Positions 41,976 through 50,597 of a DNA stretch of 64,000 nucleotides are shown here, piece after piece. Position 1 is the stretch's first letter. Each line of letters opens with the position of its first letter. The stretch spans positions 1 through 64,000 of the forward strand of contig NZ_JADKSH010000006.1 in NCBI RefSeq assembly GCF_015350795.1, in the 5' to 3' direction. The translations under genes were made by a program, and so were the position numbers. This DNA is from Microbacterium sp. VKM Ac-2870 (GTDB lineage: Bacteria; Actinomycetota; Actinomycetes; Actinomycetales; Microbacteriaceae). Below the pieces are notes generated by a model, which worked only from the letters and a program-made list of their open reading frames with translations, was not told where the DNA came from and did no database searches.

Positions 41976-42001
41976 GGCGCCTCTCCTTCGGGAGAGGCGC
42001 C
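41976..42001 (+). terminator. UUCG-loop hairpin terminator after tRNA-Ala
   Basis: GGCGCCTCTCC-TTCG-GGAGAGGCGCC, 11-bp perfect stem with an ultra-stable UUCG tetraloop, 30 bases after the tRNA. No long U run. Confidence 0.85.
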
Positions 42002-42270
42002 GTTCGTCGCGACGGCGGAGACAGGATTCGCGGTCCCTCTTGAGCGCTGAGCGCGGCGTCGCAAATCCATCGGTGTTTGCGATTCTCATCCAGGCGCTTT
42101 TCTTCGGGTGATTCCGTCAGACGACTATTCCGATGACCCGGTCTGTTGCGTCGAGGAGGACTTAGTCATTGTCGTCATCGCAGCGCCGGTGAGGATGATC
42201 GTCATCGTGGATGGGGAGTTCGCGGCGCTTACGTCGCGCACAATGTCGCACGCTGTGCAACAAACACCGC
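42002..42270. other. Intergenic region between tRNA-Ala and Lsr2 terminators
   Basis: About 270 bases with several AT-richer stretches compared with the flanks (GCAAATCCATC, GGTGTTTGCGATTC, TTTTCTTCGGGTG) but no believable reading frame. No integrase or attachment repeats were recognised. It may be remnant sequence at a tRNA-linked hot spot. Confidence 0.4.
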
Positions 42271-42317
42271 GGGGCACTCCCGTGCGACCGTGAGGCCGTA
42301 TGCACGGGAAGTGCCCC
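42271..42317 (-). terminator. Hairpin terminator after lsr2
   Basis: GGGGCACTCCCGTGC pairs with GCACGGG-A-AGTGCCCC (one bulge) around a ~16-base loop, starting 18 bases beyond the lsr2 stop on the minus strand. Confidence 0.7.
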
Positions 42318-42334
42318 CGTTGAAGCGATTGTGC

Positions 42335-42688
42335 CTACTGCGCTGCGGCGTACGCCTCGAGGATCGAGGCGGAGACTCGCCCGCGTTCGCTCACCGTGTG
42401 CCCGTTCGCACGCGCCCACGCGCGAACCGCCGCGAGGTCCACGCTCGACGACTTGCGAGGGGTGCGTGCGCCTGCGCGGCGCGGGCCGCCGGTGCCGGAA
42501 ACCGATGAGACTCGGGCCGCCGCGATGAAAGGCGCGAGCGCCTCTTCGAGCGTGGCGAGATTGTCATCGGTGAGATCGATGTCATAAGACTTGTTGCCGA
42601 GCGCGAATCGCACTGTTCCACCGGCTCCGTCGGCGATGGGGGTGCCATCGAGATCGTCGACGAGTTCGACAATGACTTTTTGTGCCAC
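42335..42688 (-). CDS. lsr2: Lsr2 nucleoid-associated xenogeneic silencer
   Basis: 117 residues. N-terminal dimerisation domain QKVIVELVDDLDG, then VRFALGNKSYDIDLTDDN; a linker of basic and Ser-rich residues; C-terminal DNA-binding domain (LAAVRAWARANGHTVSERGR, VSASILEAYAAA) with the RGR AT-minor-groove motif. Lsr2 bridges and silences AT-rich foreign DNA in Actinobacteria, functionally like H-NS. GTG 42688 (preceded by GAAAGAGG) is preferred over longer in-frame starts, as all Lsr2 proteins begin M-A-x-K. It may silence the lower-GC genes of the island at the left end of this window; inference. Confidence 0.95.
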   Translation of the reverse strand: MAQKVIVELVDDLDGTPIADGAGGTVRFALGNKSYDIDLTDDNLATLEEALAPFIAAARVSSVSGTGGPRRAGARTPRKSSSVDLAAVRAWARANGHTVSERGRVSASILEAYAAAQ

Positions 42689-43026
42689 GAATGTGCCTCT
42701 TTCGGGTGTATTCAGCGTGGATGCAGCGGGTGGCTCACCCGCGGCATTTGCCACCTTAATCATCTTCCCGATGAAATTCCTGGTTCCGCGCGCATTCGTG
42801 GATTTGCGTCGCAATATTCACCGCGTTGATCGGTGGTTCTCGCGCGGCGACATCGCCGGTGGCGAGCGGTGCTGACGCCGACGCCCGATGGGTAGCGGCG
42901 CCCGAGTTCGTGCCCGGCGGGATTACCCGCACCGTCGCTCGACGTTCACCCTGACGGCGCCTCCGCCGCACGCGGGATCGCTAGTATGTATTCAACTGAA
43001 TCCAATCTTGGAAGGGCACTCTCGCC
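42689..43026. other. Control region between lsr2 and the flavoprotein gene
   Basis: About 340 bases. The lsr2 side is relatively AT-rich (TTAATCATC, AATATTCACC), plausible for Lsr2 autoregulation. The right end holds the promoter of the flavin reductase (next entry). No reading frame is convincing. Confidence 0.5.
42983..43002 (+). promoter_or_regulatory. Promoter and small operator of the flavin reductase gene
   Basis: TAGTAT (42983-42988) fits a -10 element and is followed at once by ATTCA-AC-TGAAT (42991-43002), an inverted repeat that would cover the transcription start and could bind a MarR-type repressor. The ribosome site GGAAGGG follows. Confidence 0.5.
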
Positions 43027-43593
43027 ATGACCACGTACAACGTCGGCCTCATCATCGGAAGCATCTCGTCGACCTCGATCAACCGTCGCCTCGCGAACGC
43101 GCTCGTGCGCCTCGCGCCCCAGGCCGACCTGACCCTCACCGAACTGCCCATCGCTGCGCTGCCGTTCTACTCCGCTGACCACGACGCCGCCATCCCGGCA
43201 GAGGCTGCCGAGTTCAAGTCGTCGATCGAGGCTTCGGATGCCGTCATCATCGTGACCCCCGAGTACAACCGATCCGTCCCCGGCGTGCTGAAGAACGCCC
43301 TCGACACGGCGAGCCGTCCGTGGGGTCAGAACAGCTTCGCCGGAAAGCCCTCCGCCGTCATCGGCGCATCGGTCGGCGCCATCGGCACTGCCGTGGCGCA
43401 GCAGCACCTGCGCTCGATCCTGTCGTTCCTCGCTTCGCCCGAGCTCTCGCAGCCCGAGGCGTACATCCACCTGCGCGACGGCCTGATCACCGAAAACGGC
43501 GAGGTCACCGACGAGTCCACCGCCGAGTTCCTCGTGTCGTGGCTCAAGGCCGTGCACACGCACGTCGCGAAGTCGCTCAGCCCTGTCGAGTGA
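43027..43593 (+). CDS. NADPH-dependent FMN reductase / azoreductase-like flavoprotein
   Basis: 188 residues with the flavodoxin-like NADPH-dependent FMN reductase domain: GLIIGSISSTSINRRLAN as phosphate-binding loop for FMN, PEYNRSVPGVLKNALD (typical P-E-Y-N) and GKPSAVIGASVGAIGTAVAQ. These enzymes reduce FMN, quinones, chromate or azo dyes. Cytosolic dimer. ATG 43027 with GGAAGGGC upstream. Followed by a strong hairpin, so probably monocistronic. Confidence 0.9.
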   Translation: MTTYNVGLIIGSISSTSINRRLANALVRLAPQADLTLTELPIAALPFYSADHDAAIPAEAAEFKSSIEASDAVIIVTPEYNRSVPGVLKNALDTASRPWGQNSFAGKPSAVIGASVGAIGTAVAQQHLRSILSFLASPELSQPEAYIHLRDGLITENGEVTDESTAEFLVSWLKAVHTHVAKSLSPVE

Positions 43594-43598
43594 CGCAC

Positions 43599-43634
43599 GA
43601 GAGGGGCGCTCGTCTGCGGACGAGCGCCCCTCTC
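43599..43634. terminator. 16-bp hairpin terminator
   Basis: GAGAGGGGCGCTCGTC-TGCG-GACGAGCGCCCCTCTC, perfect stem, starting 6 bases after the reductase stop, followed by TTCGTT. Confidence 0.9.
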
Positions 43635-43675
43635 TTCGTTCCGGCGAGGCCGATCGGCGGCGGCATCCGCCCCGC

Positions 43676-44056
43676 TCACCCCAACGCGTCGCGGGCTGCG
43701 TCGAGTTGGCTCTCCCAATCGGGCGGCAATCGATCCGCCGGGCCCGGCACCGACTGCGACACCGGGTGGCTCGTCGGCGGCGCGAGGGAGGGCCCGAGCA
43801 CGGCGCGCCCCTCGGTGAAGTCCCACCACCAGCTCTCGCCGGGTTCGTAGCTCTGGATGTAGCGGTGACCGGTGGATGCCGAGTGTCTGGAGGCGTGACG
43901 GTTCAGGGAGGAATCGCAGCAGCCGATGTGTCCGCAGGCGGCGCAGCGTCGCAGGTGCACCCACCAGCTGCCCATCGCATCGCACTCCACGCACCCGTCG
44001 CCGCTGGGCGCGGCATCCACATCGATCTGTTCCACCTGGTCGTTCGATCCGCTCAT
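43676..44056 (-). CDS. UBP-type zinc-finger protein
   Basis: 126 residues with the zf-UBP fold: GCVECDAMGSWWVHLRRCAA, then CGHIGCCDSSLNRHASRH and TGHRYIQSYEPGESWWW, giving the set of Cys and His ligands for zinc. Single-domain bacterial proteins of this type are common in Actinobacteria; binding partners are unknown. The C-terminal half is a Pro/Ser-rich tail with PDWESQLDAARDAL. Confidence 0.85.
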   Translation of the reverse strand: MSGSNDQVEQIDVDAAPSGDGCVECDAMGSWWVHLRRCAACGHIGCCDSSLNRHASRHSASTGHRYIQSYEPGESWWWDFTEGRAVLGPSLAPPTSHPVSQSVPGPADRLPPDWESQLDAARDALG

Positions 44057-44283
44057 CGTGGCGATTCCCCTCCGGCCCGATCAGCGGACGCCGGTGGCCC
44101 CGGCTGCTGCGTGGTGCCCTGGTGTGCAACGCTAGGCCGGTCGGTAGCCCACCGCGTTGGGCAGGTGTCGAGAGCGTCTTTCGACAGAAGTCGAACGCGC
44201 AGCATCCCAGCGCCCGCGCGAGCTCCGTAGCGTCAGGGCAGAATGGAGGGCGACGCCGTGCCGCGGCGAGCAGGAGGACAGCC

Positions 44284-45261
44284 ATGGCCGGGAAACGTCG
44301 TCGCATCGGATTCCTCGTCTTCGACGGGGTCAAGGCGCTCGACGTGATCGGCCCCGCCGAAGTGTTCTCCGAGGCGAACCTGACCACCGACGCGTACGAG
44401 CTGGTCTTCATCTCGCCGACGGGCGACGACGTGATGACGACCATGGGCGTCCGTTTCGGCGTGCACGTGTCGGCCGCCGATGCGGGGGTGTTCGACACCG
44501 TCATCGTCCCGGGCAGCGAGCGTGCCCCGGGCGTCTTCGACGACCGCGAGCTGCGTACGGCGATCGTGACGCTGGCTCAGCGCTCACGCCGGGTGGCGTC
44601 GATCTGCAGCGGCGCGTTCGGATTGGCTGCGACCGGCCTGCTCGACGGTCGGCCGGCGACGACCCACTGGAAGTTCGCCGACGAGCTCGCTCGACGGTAT
44701 CCATCCGTGCAGGTGGATGCCGAACGGATCTTCACTCGGCAAGGCAACGTCTTCACGTCCGCGGGTGTGGCAGCGGGTATCGACCTCGCGCTGTGTCTGG
44801 TGGAGGACGACCTCGGCGCCGAGGTGGCGCGCACCGTCGCCCAGTACCTCTTGGTCTACATGCGGCGTGCCGGTGGTCAGGCGCAGTTCTCCGCGCCGCT
44901 GAAGACGCGCGCGCCACGCACCTCGCTCGGCAAAGAAGTGGCCGCGTACATCGCGGAGAATCCGACCCGTCCGCTGACGGTCACCGAGCTCGCCGCGCAC
45001 GTGAACGTGAGCCCGCGTCACGTGACGCGGGTCATCCGAGAAGAACTGGGCGTCACCGCCGCCGACTACATCTCATCGGTGCGTGTCGAGATCGCGGTCG
45101 GGCTGCTCGAGTCGGGGATGTCGGTGGCCGAAGCAGCAACGGCGGCTGGTTTTCCCTCGATCACGGCGCTGCGTCGCACGTTCACGCGCCGCTACGGGAT
45201 GGCCCCCTCTGAATACCAGCGCCGCTTCCGCAGCACAGCGGCAGTGGAAGGGGCTGCCTAG
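44284..45261 (+). CDS. GlxA-family AraC-type transcriptional regulator with DJ-1/PfpI domain
   Basis: 325 residues. N-terminal DJ-1/PfpI-like domain (IGFLVFDGVKALDVIGPAEV, later VASICSGAFGLAATG with the nucleophile-elbow Cys, and FTSAGVAAGIDLAL) and C-terminal AraC HTH (LTVTELAAHVNVSPRHVTRV, then EAATAAGFPSITALRRTF). GlxA-type proteins respond to small metabolites such as amino acids or glyoxal-like compounds. ATG 44284. Its stop and that of the next regulator overlap by 4 bases (CTAG) in convergent orientation. Confidence 0.85.
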   Translation: MAGKRRRIGFLVFDGVKALDVIGPAEVFSEANLTTDAYELVFISPTGDDVMTTMGVRFGVHVSAADAGVFDTVIVPGSERAPGVFDDRELRTAIVTLAQRSRRVASICSGAFGLAATGLLDGRPATTHWKFADELARRYPSVQVDAERIFTRQGNVFTSAGVAAGIDLALCLVEDDLGAEVARTVAQYLLVYMRRAGGQAQFSAPLKTRAPRTSLGKEVAAYIAENPTRPLTVTELAAHVNVSPRHVTRVIREELGVTAADYISSVRVEIAVGLLESGMSVAEAATAAGFPSITALRRTFTRRYGMAPSEYQRRFRSTAAVEGAA

Positions 45262-46163
45262 GACGCCAGCTCGCCGACAGGGGTGGCGATCGTGTCGAGG
45301 CGGTCGGCGGTGACCACCGGCAGCGGAGCGGGCCCCTTGCCCGGCTCGCCGCGCGCCGCGCGGACGAGGCCGGCCAGCGCGGCGACGCCGGGGGTGTTCG
45401 GTTCGGCGAAGAACAGCGTCATCGTCCACCCGAAGCCACTCGTCAGTGCGAGCGTTTCCGAACGAAGTCCCACCCACCCGTGCGACTCCACGTGCACCAT
45501 GGGCCAGGCGCTGGAATGGGGGCGTACCTCGCACTCGGCCCAGATGCGTCGGAAGCGTGCGTCCGACGCGCTCAGCGTCGATACGATCGCCCGCAGGCGT
45601 GGATCGCGCGGATCGGCGTGATAGCGCAGTGAGGCGGCGAGCGCGCGCGCCGTGCGTTCCCAGTGTGCTTCGGAGGGCGGATCGGGGTAGTGGTCGAAGA
45701 CGGACATCACCAGGTTCAGCCCCGGCCGCAGCCCTCCCGGCGCCACGAGCAGCCCAGGGGCGTTGACGGCGACGACGTCCATGGTCGCGTTAGAGATGTA
45801 GGCGGGAGTGTCGGGATGCAGGCCCAGCACGTCCAAGGCCCCGCCCGGCAGCGCGGAGGTGGCGCCGAGGCTCGCGTGGCCGGCGGACAGTGCTGCAACG
45901 CGTCGCAGATGCTCATCGCCGTACTGGTCGAGTTGCAGCGCGCGACCGAGCGCCGACAGCACCTGCTGAGACGGTTGGTGACCGCGGCCCTGCTCGAGAC
46001 GCAAGTAGTAGTCCGCGCTGATTCCGGCCAGCTGAGCCACTTCGCTGCGCCGCAGACCGCGGACCCGGCGCCCTGGTTCCTCGGGCAGCCCGACGACTCT
46101 TGGCGGCAGCGCCTCGCGGCGATCGCGCAGAAAGTCGGCCAGAGGTCCACGTGATGCATTCAC
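45258..46163 (-). CDS. XRE-family regulator with MmyB-like ligand-binding domain
   Basis: 301 residues. N-terminal HTH_XRE domain (LADFLRDRREALPP, RRVRGLRRSEVAQLAGISAD, YYLRLEQGRGHQPSQQVL) and a MmyB-like C-terminal domain (RPGLNLVMSVFDHYPD, RALAASLRYHADPRDPRL and the W..HEV segment). These regulators are found throughout Actinobacteria, often near oxidoreductases they control. GTG 46163 has GAGGAGG at the right distance. Divergent from the TetR gene at 46312 with 148 bases between. Confidence 0.85.
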   Translation of the reverse strand: MNASRGPLADFLRDRREALPPRVVGLPEEPGRRVRGLRRSEVAQLAGISADYYLRLEQGRGHQPSQQVLSALGRALQLDQYGDEHLRRVAALSAGHASLGATSALPGGALDVLGLHPDTPAYISNATMDVVAVNAPGLLVAPGGLRPGLNLVMSVFDHYPDPPSEAHWERTARALAASLRYHADPRDPRLRAIVSTLSASDARFRRIWAECEVRPHSSAWPMVHVESHGWVGLRSETLALTSGFGWTMTLFFAEPNTPGVAALAGLVRAARGEPGKGPAPLPVVTADRLDTIATPVGELAS

Positions 46164-46311
46164 CGGTCCTCCTCGTGGCCGTGTTTTGGAGAGGGTGCTC
46201 CAATTGTGCGATGCCGAGCGCACCTCGCGGGCGGCGCGAAGGGACACGTATGCGACGGATCGAGACACGGGGATTGAGGGCCCACCGCCAGCACCGGGTA
46301 TTTTCGACACC

Positions 46312-46893
46312 GTGGGTCGACCCCGGCGATACGACGAGAATGAGCTCCTGGATGCCGCACAGGAGCTCTTCTGGGTGCGCGGATACGACCGCACCACCGT
46401 CGAGGACATCGCCGCGGCATCCGGGGTGGCAACGAGCAGCCTCTACGCCGCCTACGGGAACAAAGCCGCCCTCTTCTTGCGGGTCTTCCGTCGCTATTGC
46501 GACGCCCGCGCGCGGCTCGTCGCCGAGGCGGTGGCGCCCGACAGTCGCGACATCGACGAGGCCCTGAACGAGTTTCTCGCTCGCATCGTCGATGACTGCC
46601 TCTCGTATCCGGATCGCCGTGGTTGCCTCATGCTGACGAGCATCGCGGACCTGCAAGAGCGGATTCCGGAGGTCGTCGAGGTCACGACCGCGACGGTGGC
46701 GACGATGAAGGAGATCGTCACCGACAAGCTGGTGCGCACAGCCCACGCCCGTGGACGCCGACTCACGCGCCGTGACGCCTACGACCGCGCGGCACGGGCG
46801 GTGGTCGCTTCGCAGGCCGTCATCCATCTCAGCCGGCTGCCCCTGCCACGCGAGCGCCTCGTGGCGATGGGCATCGCACTGCTGCCTGCGTGA
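46312..46893 (+). CDS. TetR-family transcriptional regulator
   Basis: 193 residues. HTH: GRPRRYDENELLDAAQELFW, then YDRTTVEDIAAASGVATSSL, followed by YAAYGNKAALFLRVF, a classic TetR N-terminus. The C-terminal part resembles TetR_C of AcrR-like proteins. GTG 46312 is chosen because the domain starts there; the longer in-frame TTG start lies in an intergenic region shared with the XRE gene. Probably represses itself or neighbours; effector unknown. Confidence 0.85.
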   Translation: MGRPRRYDENELLDAAQELFWVRGYDRTTVEDIAAASGVATSSLYAAYGNKAALFLRVFRRYCDARARLVAEAVAPDSRDIDEALNEFLARIVDDCLSYPDRRGCLMLTSIADLQERIPEVVEVTTATVATMKEIVTDKLVRTAHARGRRLTRRDAYDRAARAVVASQAVIHLSRLPLPRERLVAMGIALLPA

Positions 46894-46956
46894 GATCCGT
46901 CAGACGTCGAACTCGCGAGCGCACGGCGGAGAGTAGATTCTGACCGGGAGGCCGCC

Positions 46957-47550
46957 ATGGCAGAGTTCAGCAGAGGCTTCGGAGCGCGTCGTCGGGAGTC
47001 AGACCCCCATCTACCGCCCGGGCAGTACCTCACGAGTGACTTCCCCGTGCTCTCGGCGGGGCCCACGCCCCGGGTGGCCATCGAGGATTGGGAATTCTCC
47101 GTCGTGACCGAGACCGCGGTGCGCACGAGCTGGTCGTGGGACGAGCTGATGGCGCTGCCCATCGAAGACATCGACACCGACATCCACTGCGTCACCCGCT
47201 GGTCGAAGCTCGGTACGCACTGGCGCGGTGTCTCGCTCGACGTGCTGCTCGCGGACGTCGTCACGTCGGCGCCGTCGGCGATGGCGCATTCCGACGGCGG
47301 GTACACCACCAACGTCCCGCTCGCTGACCTCCGCGGCGGCAAGGCCTGGGTCGCGTTCGAGTTCGACGGTGCTCCTCTCGCGCCCGAACATGGGGGTCCC
47401 GCGCGTCTTCTCGTGCCGCATCTGTACTTCTGGAAGAGCGCCAAGTGGGTGCGCGGTCTCGTGCTGCAAGAGCACGACGACCCCGGATTCTGGGAGCAGA
47501 ACGGCTACAACCTGCACGGCGACCCGTGGCGGGAGGAGCGGTACTGGTGA
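46957..47550 (+). CDS. Sulfite-oxidase-fold molybdopterin oxidoreductase (cytosolic)
   Basis: 197 residues. The Mo-cofactor-binding domain of the sulfite oxidase/YedY fold: DTDIHCVTRWSKLGTHWRGV with the Mo-ligand cysteine, then GYTTNVPLADLRGGKAWV and the ARLLVPHLYFWKSAKWVRG segment. It has no signal peptide and no heme or dimerisation domain, so it is a short single-domain oxidoreductase. It is the first gene of a three-gene operon; the next gene (flavin reductase) overlaps by 4 bases (GTGA). Substrate unknown. Confidence 0.9.
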   Translation: MAEFSRGFGARRRESDPHLPPGQYLTSDFPVLSAGPTPRVAIEDWEFSVVTETAVRTSWSWDELMALPIEDIDTDIHCVTRWSKLGTHWRGVSLDVLLADVVTSAPSAMAHSDGGYTTNVPLADLRGGKAWVAFEFDGAPLAPEHGGPARLLVPHLYFWKSAKWVRGLVLQEHDDPGFWEQNGYNLHGDPWREERYW

Positions 47551-48272
47551 GTGCGCCGGCCTGGCATCCGGCGCACGTGGCATCGGCCACGCCGCTGACC
47601 GCCCACTCCCGTGCACTGCTGCTCGACGTCGACGGCTGGCCGGGAAACCTGCCGGGTCAGCATCTTGACGTGCGGCTCACGGCGGAGGACGGCTACCAGG
47701 CCGAACGCTCGTACTCGATCGCCAGTTTCGGTACCGGATCGAGGGTCGAACTCGCGGTCGATGAGATCGTCGACGGCGAGGTGTCACCGTACCTCGTCCG
47801 CGACGTGCAACCGGGGGACTTCCTCGAGGTGAAGGGGCCGCTCGGCGAGTATTTCGTCTGGCGCGCCGAAGACCCCTCGCCGGTGCAGCTGATCGCCGGA
47901 GGGTCGGGCGTCGTGCCCCTGCTGGCGATGGCGAGGGCCCGGCGCGCCTCGCAGAGCGCGGCTCCGTTTCGCCTGCTCTACTCGACGCGGTCTCCGGACG
48001 ATGCGATGTACGCCGAGGAGATCGGTGGCTTCCGCGACGACGTGAGCGTCGACTGGATCTACACCCGCGCGACACCCCCGGGGTGGGCGCGCCCTGCGGG
48101 CAGGCTCGACGTCACGGAGCTGGCGCAGCGGTGCTGGCCGCCCGAGCGGCATCCCCTCGTCTACGTGTGCGGACCCACGGCGTTCGTCGAGTCGGTCGCC
48201 GACGCCCTCGTTCACCTCGGTCATGCCCCCGAGCGGGTGCGAACAGAGCGTTTCGGAGGAGGAGCTTCATGA
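47547..48272 (+). CDS. Flavin reductase of ferredoxin-NADP reductase type
   Basis: 241 residues. FAD domain with RSYSIASFG (RxYS motif) and VSPYLVRDVQPGDFLEVKGP, NAD(P) domain with LIAGGSGVVPLLAMARA and LVYVCGPTAFVESVADALV (CGP motif). No iron-sulfur domain. It probably transfers electrons between NAD(P)H and the Mo-oxidoreductase encoded by the previous gene. GTG start overlaps that gene; the stop overlaps the DUF6510 start (ATGA). Confidence 0.9.
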   Translation: MSAPAWHPAHVASATPLTAHSRALLLDVDGWPGNLPGQHLDVRLTAEDGYQAERSYSIASFGTGSRVELAVDEIVDGEVSPYLVRDVQPGDFLEVKGPLGEYFVWRAEDPSPVQLIAGGSGVVPLLAMARARRASQSAAPFRLLYSTRSPDDAMYAEEIGGFRDDVSVDWIYTRATPPGWARPAGRLDVTELAQRCWPPERHPLVYVCGPTAFVESVADALVHLGHAPERVRTERFGGGAS

Positions 48273-48589
48273 CCACGGATGCCTCACCAGATGCGCCGTC
48301 GGACATGGCGTCCACAGCCCGGCGGACGATCGTCGACGGCAACGCGCTCGCCGGCATGCTGACCGGCGTGTTCGCGGATGACGCCACGCGCCTCACGCTG
48401 CGGTGCGGCCACTGCGATCGTTCGGGTCTGCTCGCCGAGGCGGTCGTCGAGCGCGACGACACCTGTGCGATCGTGCGCTGTCGAGCCTGTACTCGTACGC
48501 TCTTCACCGTGACGGCGGCGCCGGGTGGCGCGGTCACCGTCCGCATCGCGGCCGTCGCTGAGGTGCGCACCCCGCCCGACGGCCGCTAG
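48269..48589 (+). CDS. DUF6510 zinc-ribbon-like protein
   Basis: 106 residues. DUF6510-type protein with two CxxC pairs (CGHC and CRAC, in LRCGHCDRSGLLAEAV and AIVRCRACTRTLFTVT), likely binding zinc, and a conserved ADDATRLTLRC segment. Found in Actinobacteria immediately after a Mo oxidoreductase and a ferredoxin-type reductase, as here, so presumably a third component of the same redox unit. Overlaps the previous gene by 4 bases. Confidence 0.75.
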   Translation: MTTDASPDAPSDMASTARRTIVDGNALAGMLTGVFADDATRLTLRCGHCDRSGLLAEAVVERDDTCAIVRCRACTRTLFTVTAAPGGAVTVRIAAVAEVRTPPDGR

Positions 48590-48593
48590 CGCC

Positions 48594-49658
48594 TCACGCG
48601 CGCAGGCGCTCGCCGTCGGTAGGCGGCTGCGCGGGCGCGGATGTGTCGGACGGGCTCTGTTCCCACAGTCGGATCGTCTTCAGCGCCAGGTGCAGGGTGC
48701 TGCGCTGCAGGCCGTCGGCCAGTGCGGCGCGCACCGTCTCGGGCAGGTGCTCCAGGCGGTAGTAGAGGGTCGTGCGATGGATGTGCAGCCGCGCGCACGC
48801 GACGGGCGCACGCCCGGCGGCATCCAGATAGGCCTCGACCGTCTCGCGCTGCACCGCATCGCCGTCGACCAGCAGATCATGGGCCGCGGGGCACGCTAGC
48901 CGCAGCAGAGAGGCGGACCGCGGCAGCGACTGCACCAGCATCCATCCGCCGAGCTCTTCGGCGCGAGCTGCGAGGGGCTGCGAGAGAGCCGCGCGCAGGC
49001 GTGCAGCGTCGATCGCGCGGGCGGCCGTCTCATCGAGGTCGTCGATGTCGGCGCCACCGTCGGCGGTAGCGACTGCGAGAACGTCGACGCCCCGTGATCG
49101 TGCTTCTGCCTCCAGCTCCGCCGACAGCGCCGGAAGGGTGTCGTCGGCGGGGGAGACGAGGATCACTGCGCCGCCCCGCACCGTGACGAACTCCGCCCGC
49201 GTGGGGAGAGTCGCCGCGAGGTGGCGTCCGATCGCGACATGCTCCAGCGGACTCGCGTCGTCGAGCAGCACCGCCCACAGTCGCAGCGACTCGCCCGGCG
49301 CGGCGAGCCATCGGCGCGAGCGCACCTCCCACAGCGCATCACCGCGCACCGTCTCGGCGGCATCGAGCAGACGCGCATAGACGCCGTCGCGGTGACCCGC
49401 GGCCTCGCCGCCGAGCTCCCGGCCCACCAGAAGCGCGGCGGCGTCGATGAGTCCCCACACGCGCGGTTCGAGGTCGGAGCGCGAACGTCCCGAGATTCGC
49501 AGAGCGAGTGAGCCGATCCCCAACGGAACGTCGATCCCGCGATCGTCGGAGGCGCTGTCGGGTACGGCGTGCAGCGCGCGCCCGCCGGGACTGCCGACGA
49601 GCTCTACCTCTGTGCGCAGTGCCTGCGACAACTGTTCGATGACATCGGTCGTATCCAT
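48594..49658 (-). CDS. PucR-family helix-turn-helix transcriptional regulator
   Basis: 354 residues. C-terminal PucR-type HTH_30 (HDLLVDGDAVQRETVEAYLD, LHIHRTTLYYRLEHLPETV, then a final helix); the middle GGDEF-like region (LWAVLLDDASPLEHVAIGRH) is typical, and the N-terminal part resembles a GAF-like sensor. PucR regulators respond to purines and related compounds. It converges with the Mo-oxidoreductase operon end (4 bases apart). ATG 49658. Effector unknown. Confidence 0.8.
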   Translation of the reverse strand: MDTTDVIEQLSQALRTEVELVGSPGGRALHAVPDSASDDRGIDVPLGIGSLALRISGRSRSDLEPRVWGLIDAAALLVGRELGGEAAGHRDGVYARLLDAAETVRGDALWEVRSRRWLAAPGESLRLWAVLLDDASPLEHVAIGRHLAATLPTRAEFVTVRGGAVILVSPADDTLPALSAELEAEARSRGVDVLAVATADGGADIDDLDETAARAIDAARLRAALSQPLAARAEELGGWMLVQSLPRSASLLRLACPAAHDLLVDGDAVQRETVEAYLDAAGRAPVACARLHIHRTTLYYRLEHLPETVRAALADGLQRSTLHLALKTIRLWEQSPSDTSAPAQPPTDGERLRA

Positions 49659-49772
49659 GCTCGTCTCCTCGCGCCGCCTGCTCACACGCTAGGACGGCTC
49701 CCGCCGCCGGCGCGTGGCCCTCTCGTGACTACGAGGCGGACGCGTCGGCGGCAGGTGGAGACGGGCAGGCGC

Positions 49773-50489
49773 TCAGTCGCGCAGCTCGCCGAGGGCGCGG
49801 AGGATGACATCGGCGACCTCGTCGGCGCGCGAGACCAGCGCGGAGTGCGATGCTCCTTCGATGACGTGCGTGTGGCGGGATCCGGCCCGGTCGGCCATGA
49901 ACTGCATCCCCTCCGCCGGGATGTTCTTGTCCGCCGTTCCGAAGACGAACCACGAGGGCAGCGTCTTCCAGGCGGGGCTCGTCGTCGGCAGACCCTCGCC
50001 GAGAGCGACGTCGCGAATCGGACGCTGCGTCAACGCCGACACCCGCGCCTGCTCCAGTGGCACGTCCGCCGCGAACTGCTGCGGGAACAGCTCGCGGTCG
50101 ACGACGATGTCGTTGCTGCCATCGCCGAGCGGGTAGGGCCGCACGGTGTCGCCCAGCGTGCTGCCGGGGAACTGGCCGGTCAGGTCGAGTGCGTTCTCCC
50201 CGTGGTCGGGAGCGAAGGCCGAGACGTAGACCAGTCCGCGCACACTCGGTGCGTCGGCCGCGGCCTGTGTGATGACGCAGCCGCCGTACGAGTGCCCGAC
50301 AAGCAGCACGGGCGTGCCGAGCGCGTCGACGGCGCGGCGCACGTTCTCGGCGTCCGTTGTGACGCTCCGCAGTGCGTTGGGGGTCGCGACGACGTCGACG
50401 TCGGCCGCGCGCAGACGCCCGATCACGCCTGTCCAGCTCGCGGACTCAGCGAATGCTCCGTGGACGAGGACGACGGTGACATCAGACAT
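49773..50489 (-). CDS. Alpha/beta-hydrolase (esterase/lyase-like)
   Basis: 238 residues. Oxyanion loop VLVHGAFAESASW, nucleophile elbow GHSYGG with Ser near residue 89, an acid strand and a C-terminal His in HVIEGASHSALVS. This resembles hydroxynitrile lyase/esterase-type enzymes of the alpha/beta-hydrolase_6 group. Cytosolic, no signal peptide. Substrate unknown. It stands alone, 108 bases before the acyl-CoA synthetase gene end. Confidence 0.85.
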   Translation of the reverse strand: MSDVTVVLVHGAFAESASWTGVIGRLRAADVDVVATPNALRSVTTDAENVRRAVDALGTPVLLVGHSYGGCVITQAAADAPSVRGLVYVSAFAPDHGENALDLTGQFPGSTLGDTVRPYPLGDGSNDIVVDRELFPQQFAADVPLEQARVSALTQRPIRDVALGEGLPTTSPAWKTLPSWFVFGTADKNIPAEGMQFMADRAGSRHTHVIEGASHSALVSRADEVADVILRALGELRD

Positions 50490-50597
50490 GGGGTTCCTTC
50501 CGGAGGATGAGACCGGCCGCGGGCGTGCGGGGTCGCCTCGATCACACCAATGGACGGCGCTCGGCGCATCGGACGTTTGTCGTGACTCGCGCCCCGC

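Noticed and set aside
42108..42293. Plus-strand 61-codon frame between tRNA-Ala and lsr2
   Set aside because: No family pattern and overlaps a clear terminator region.
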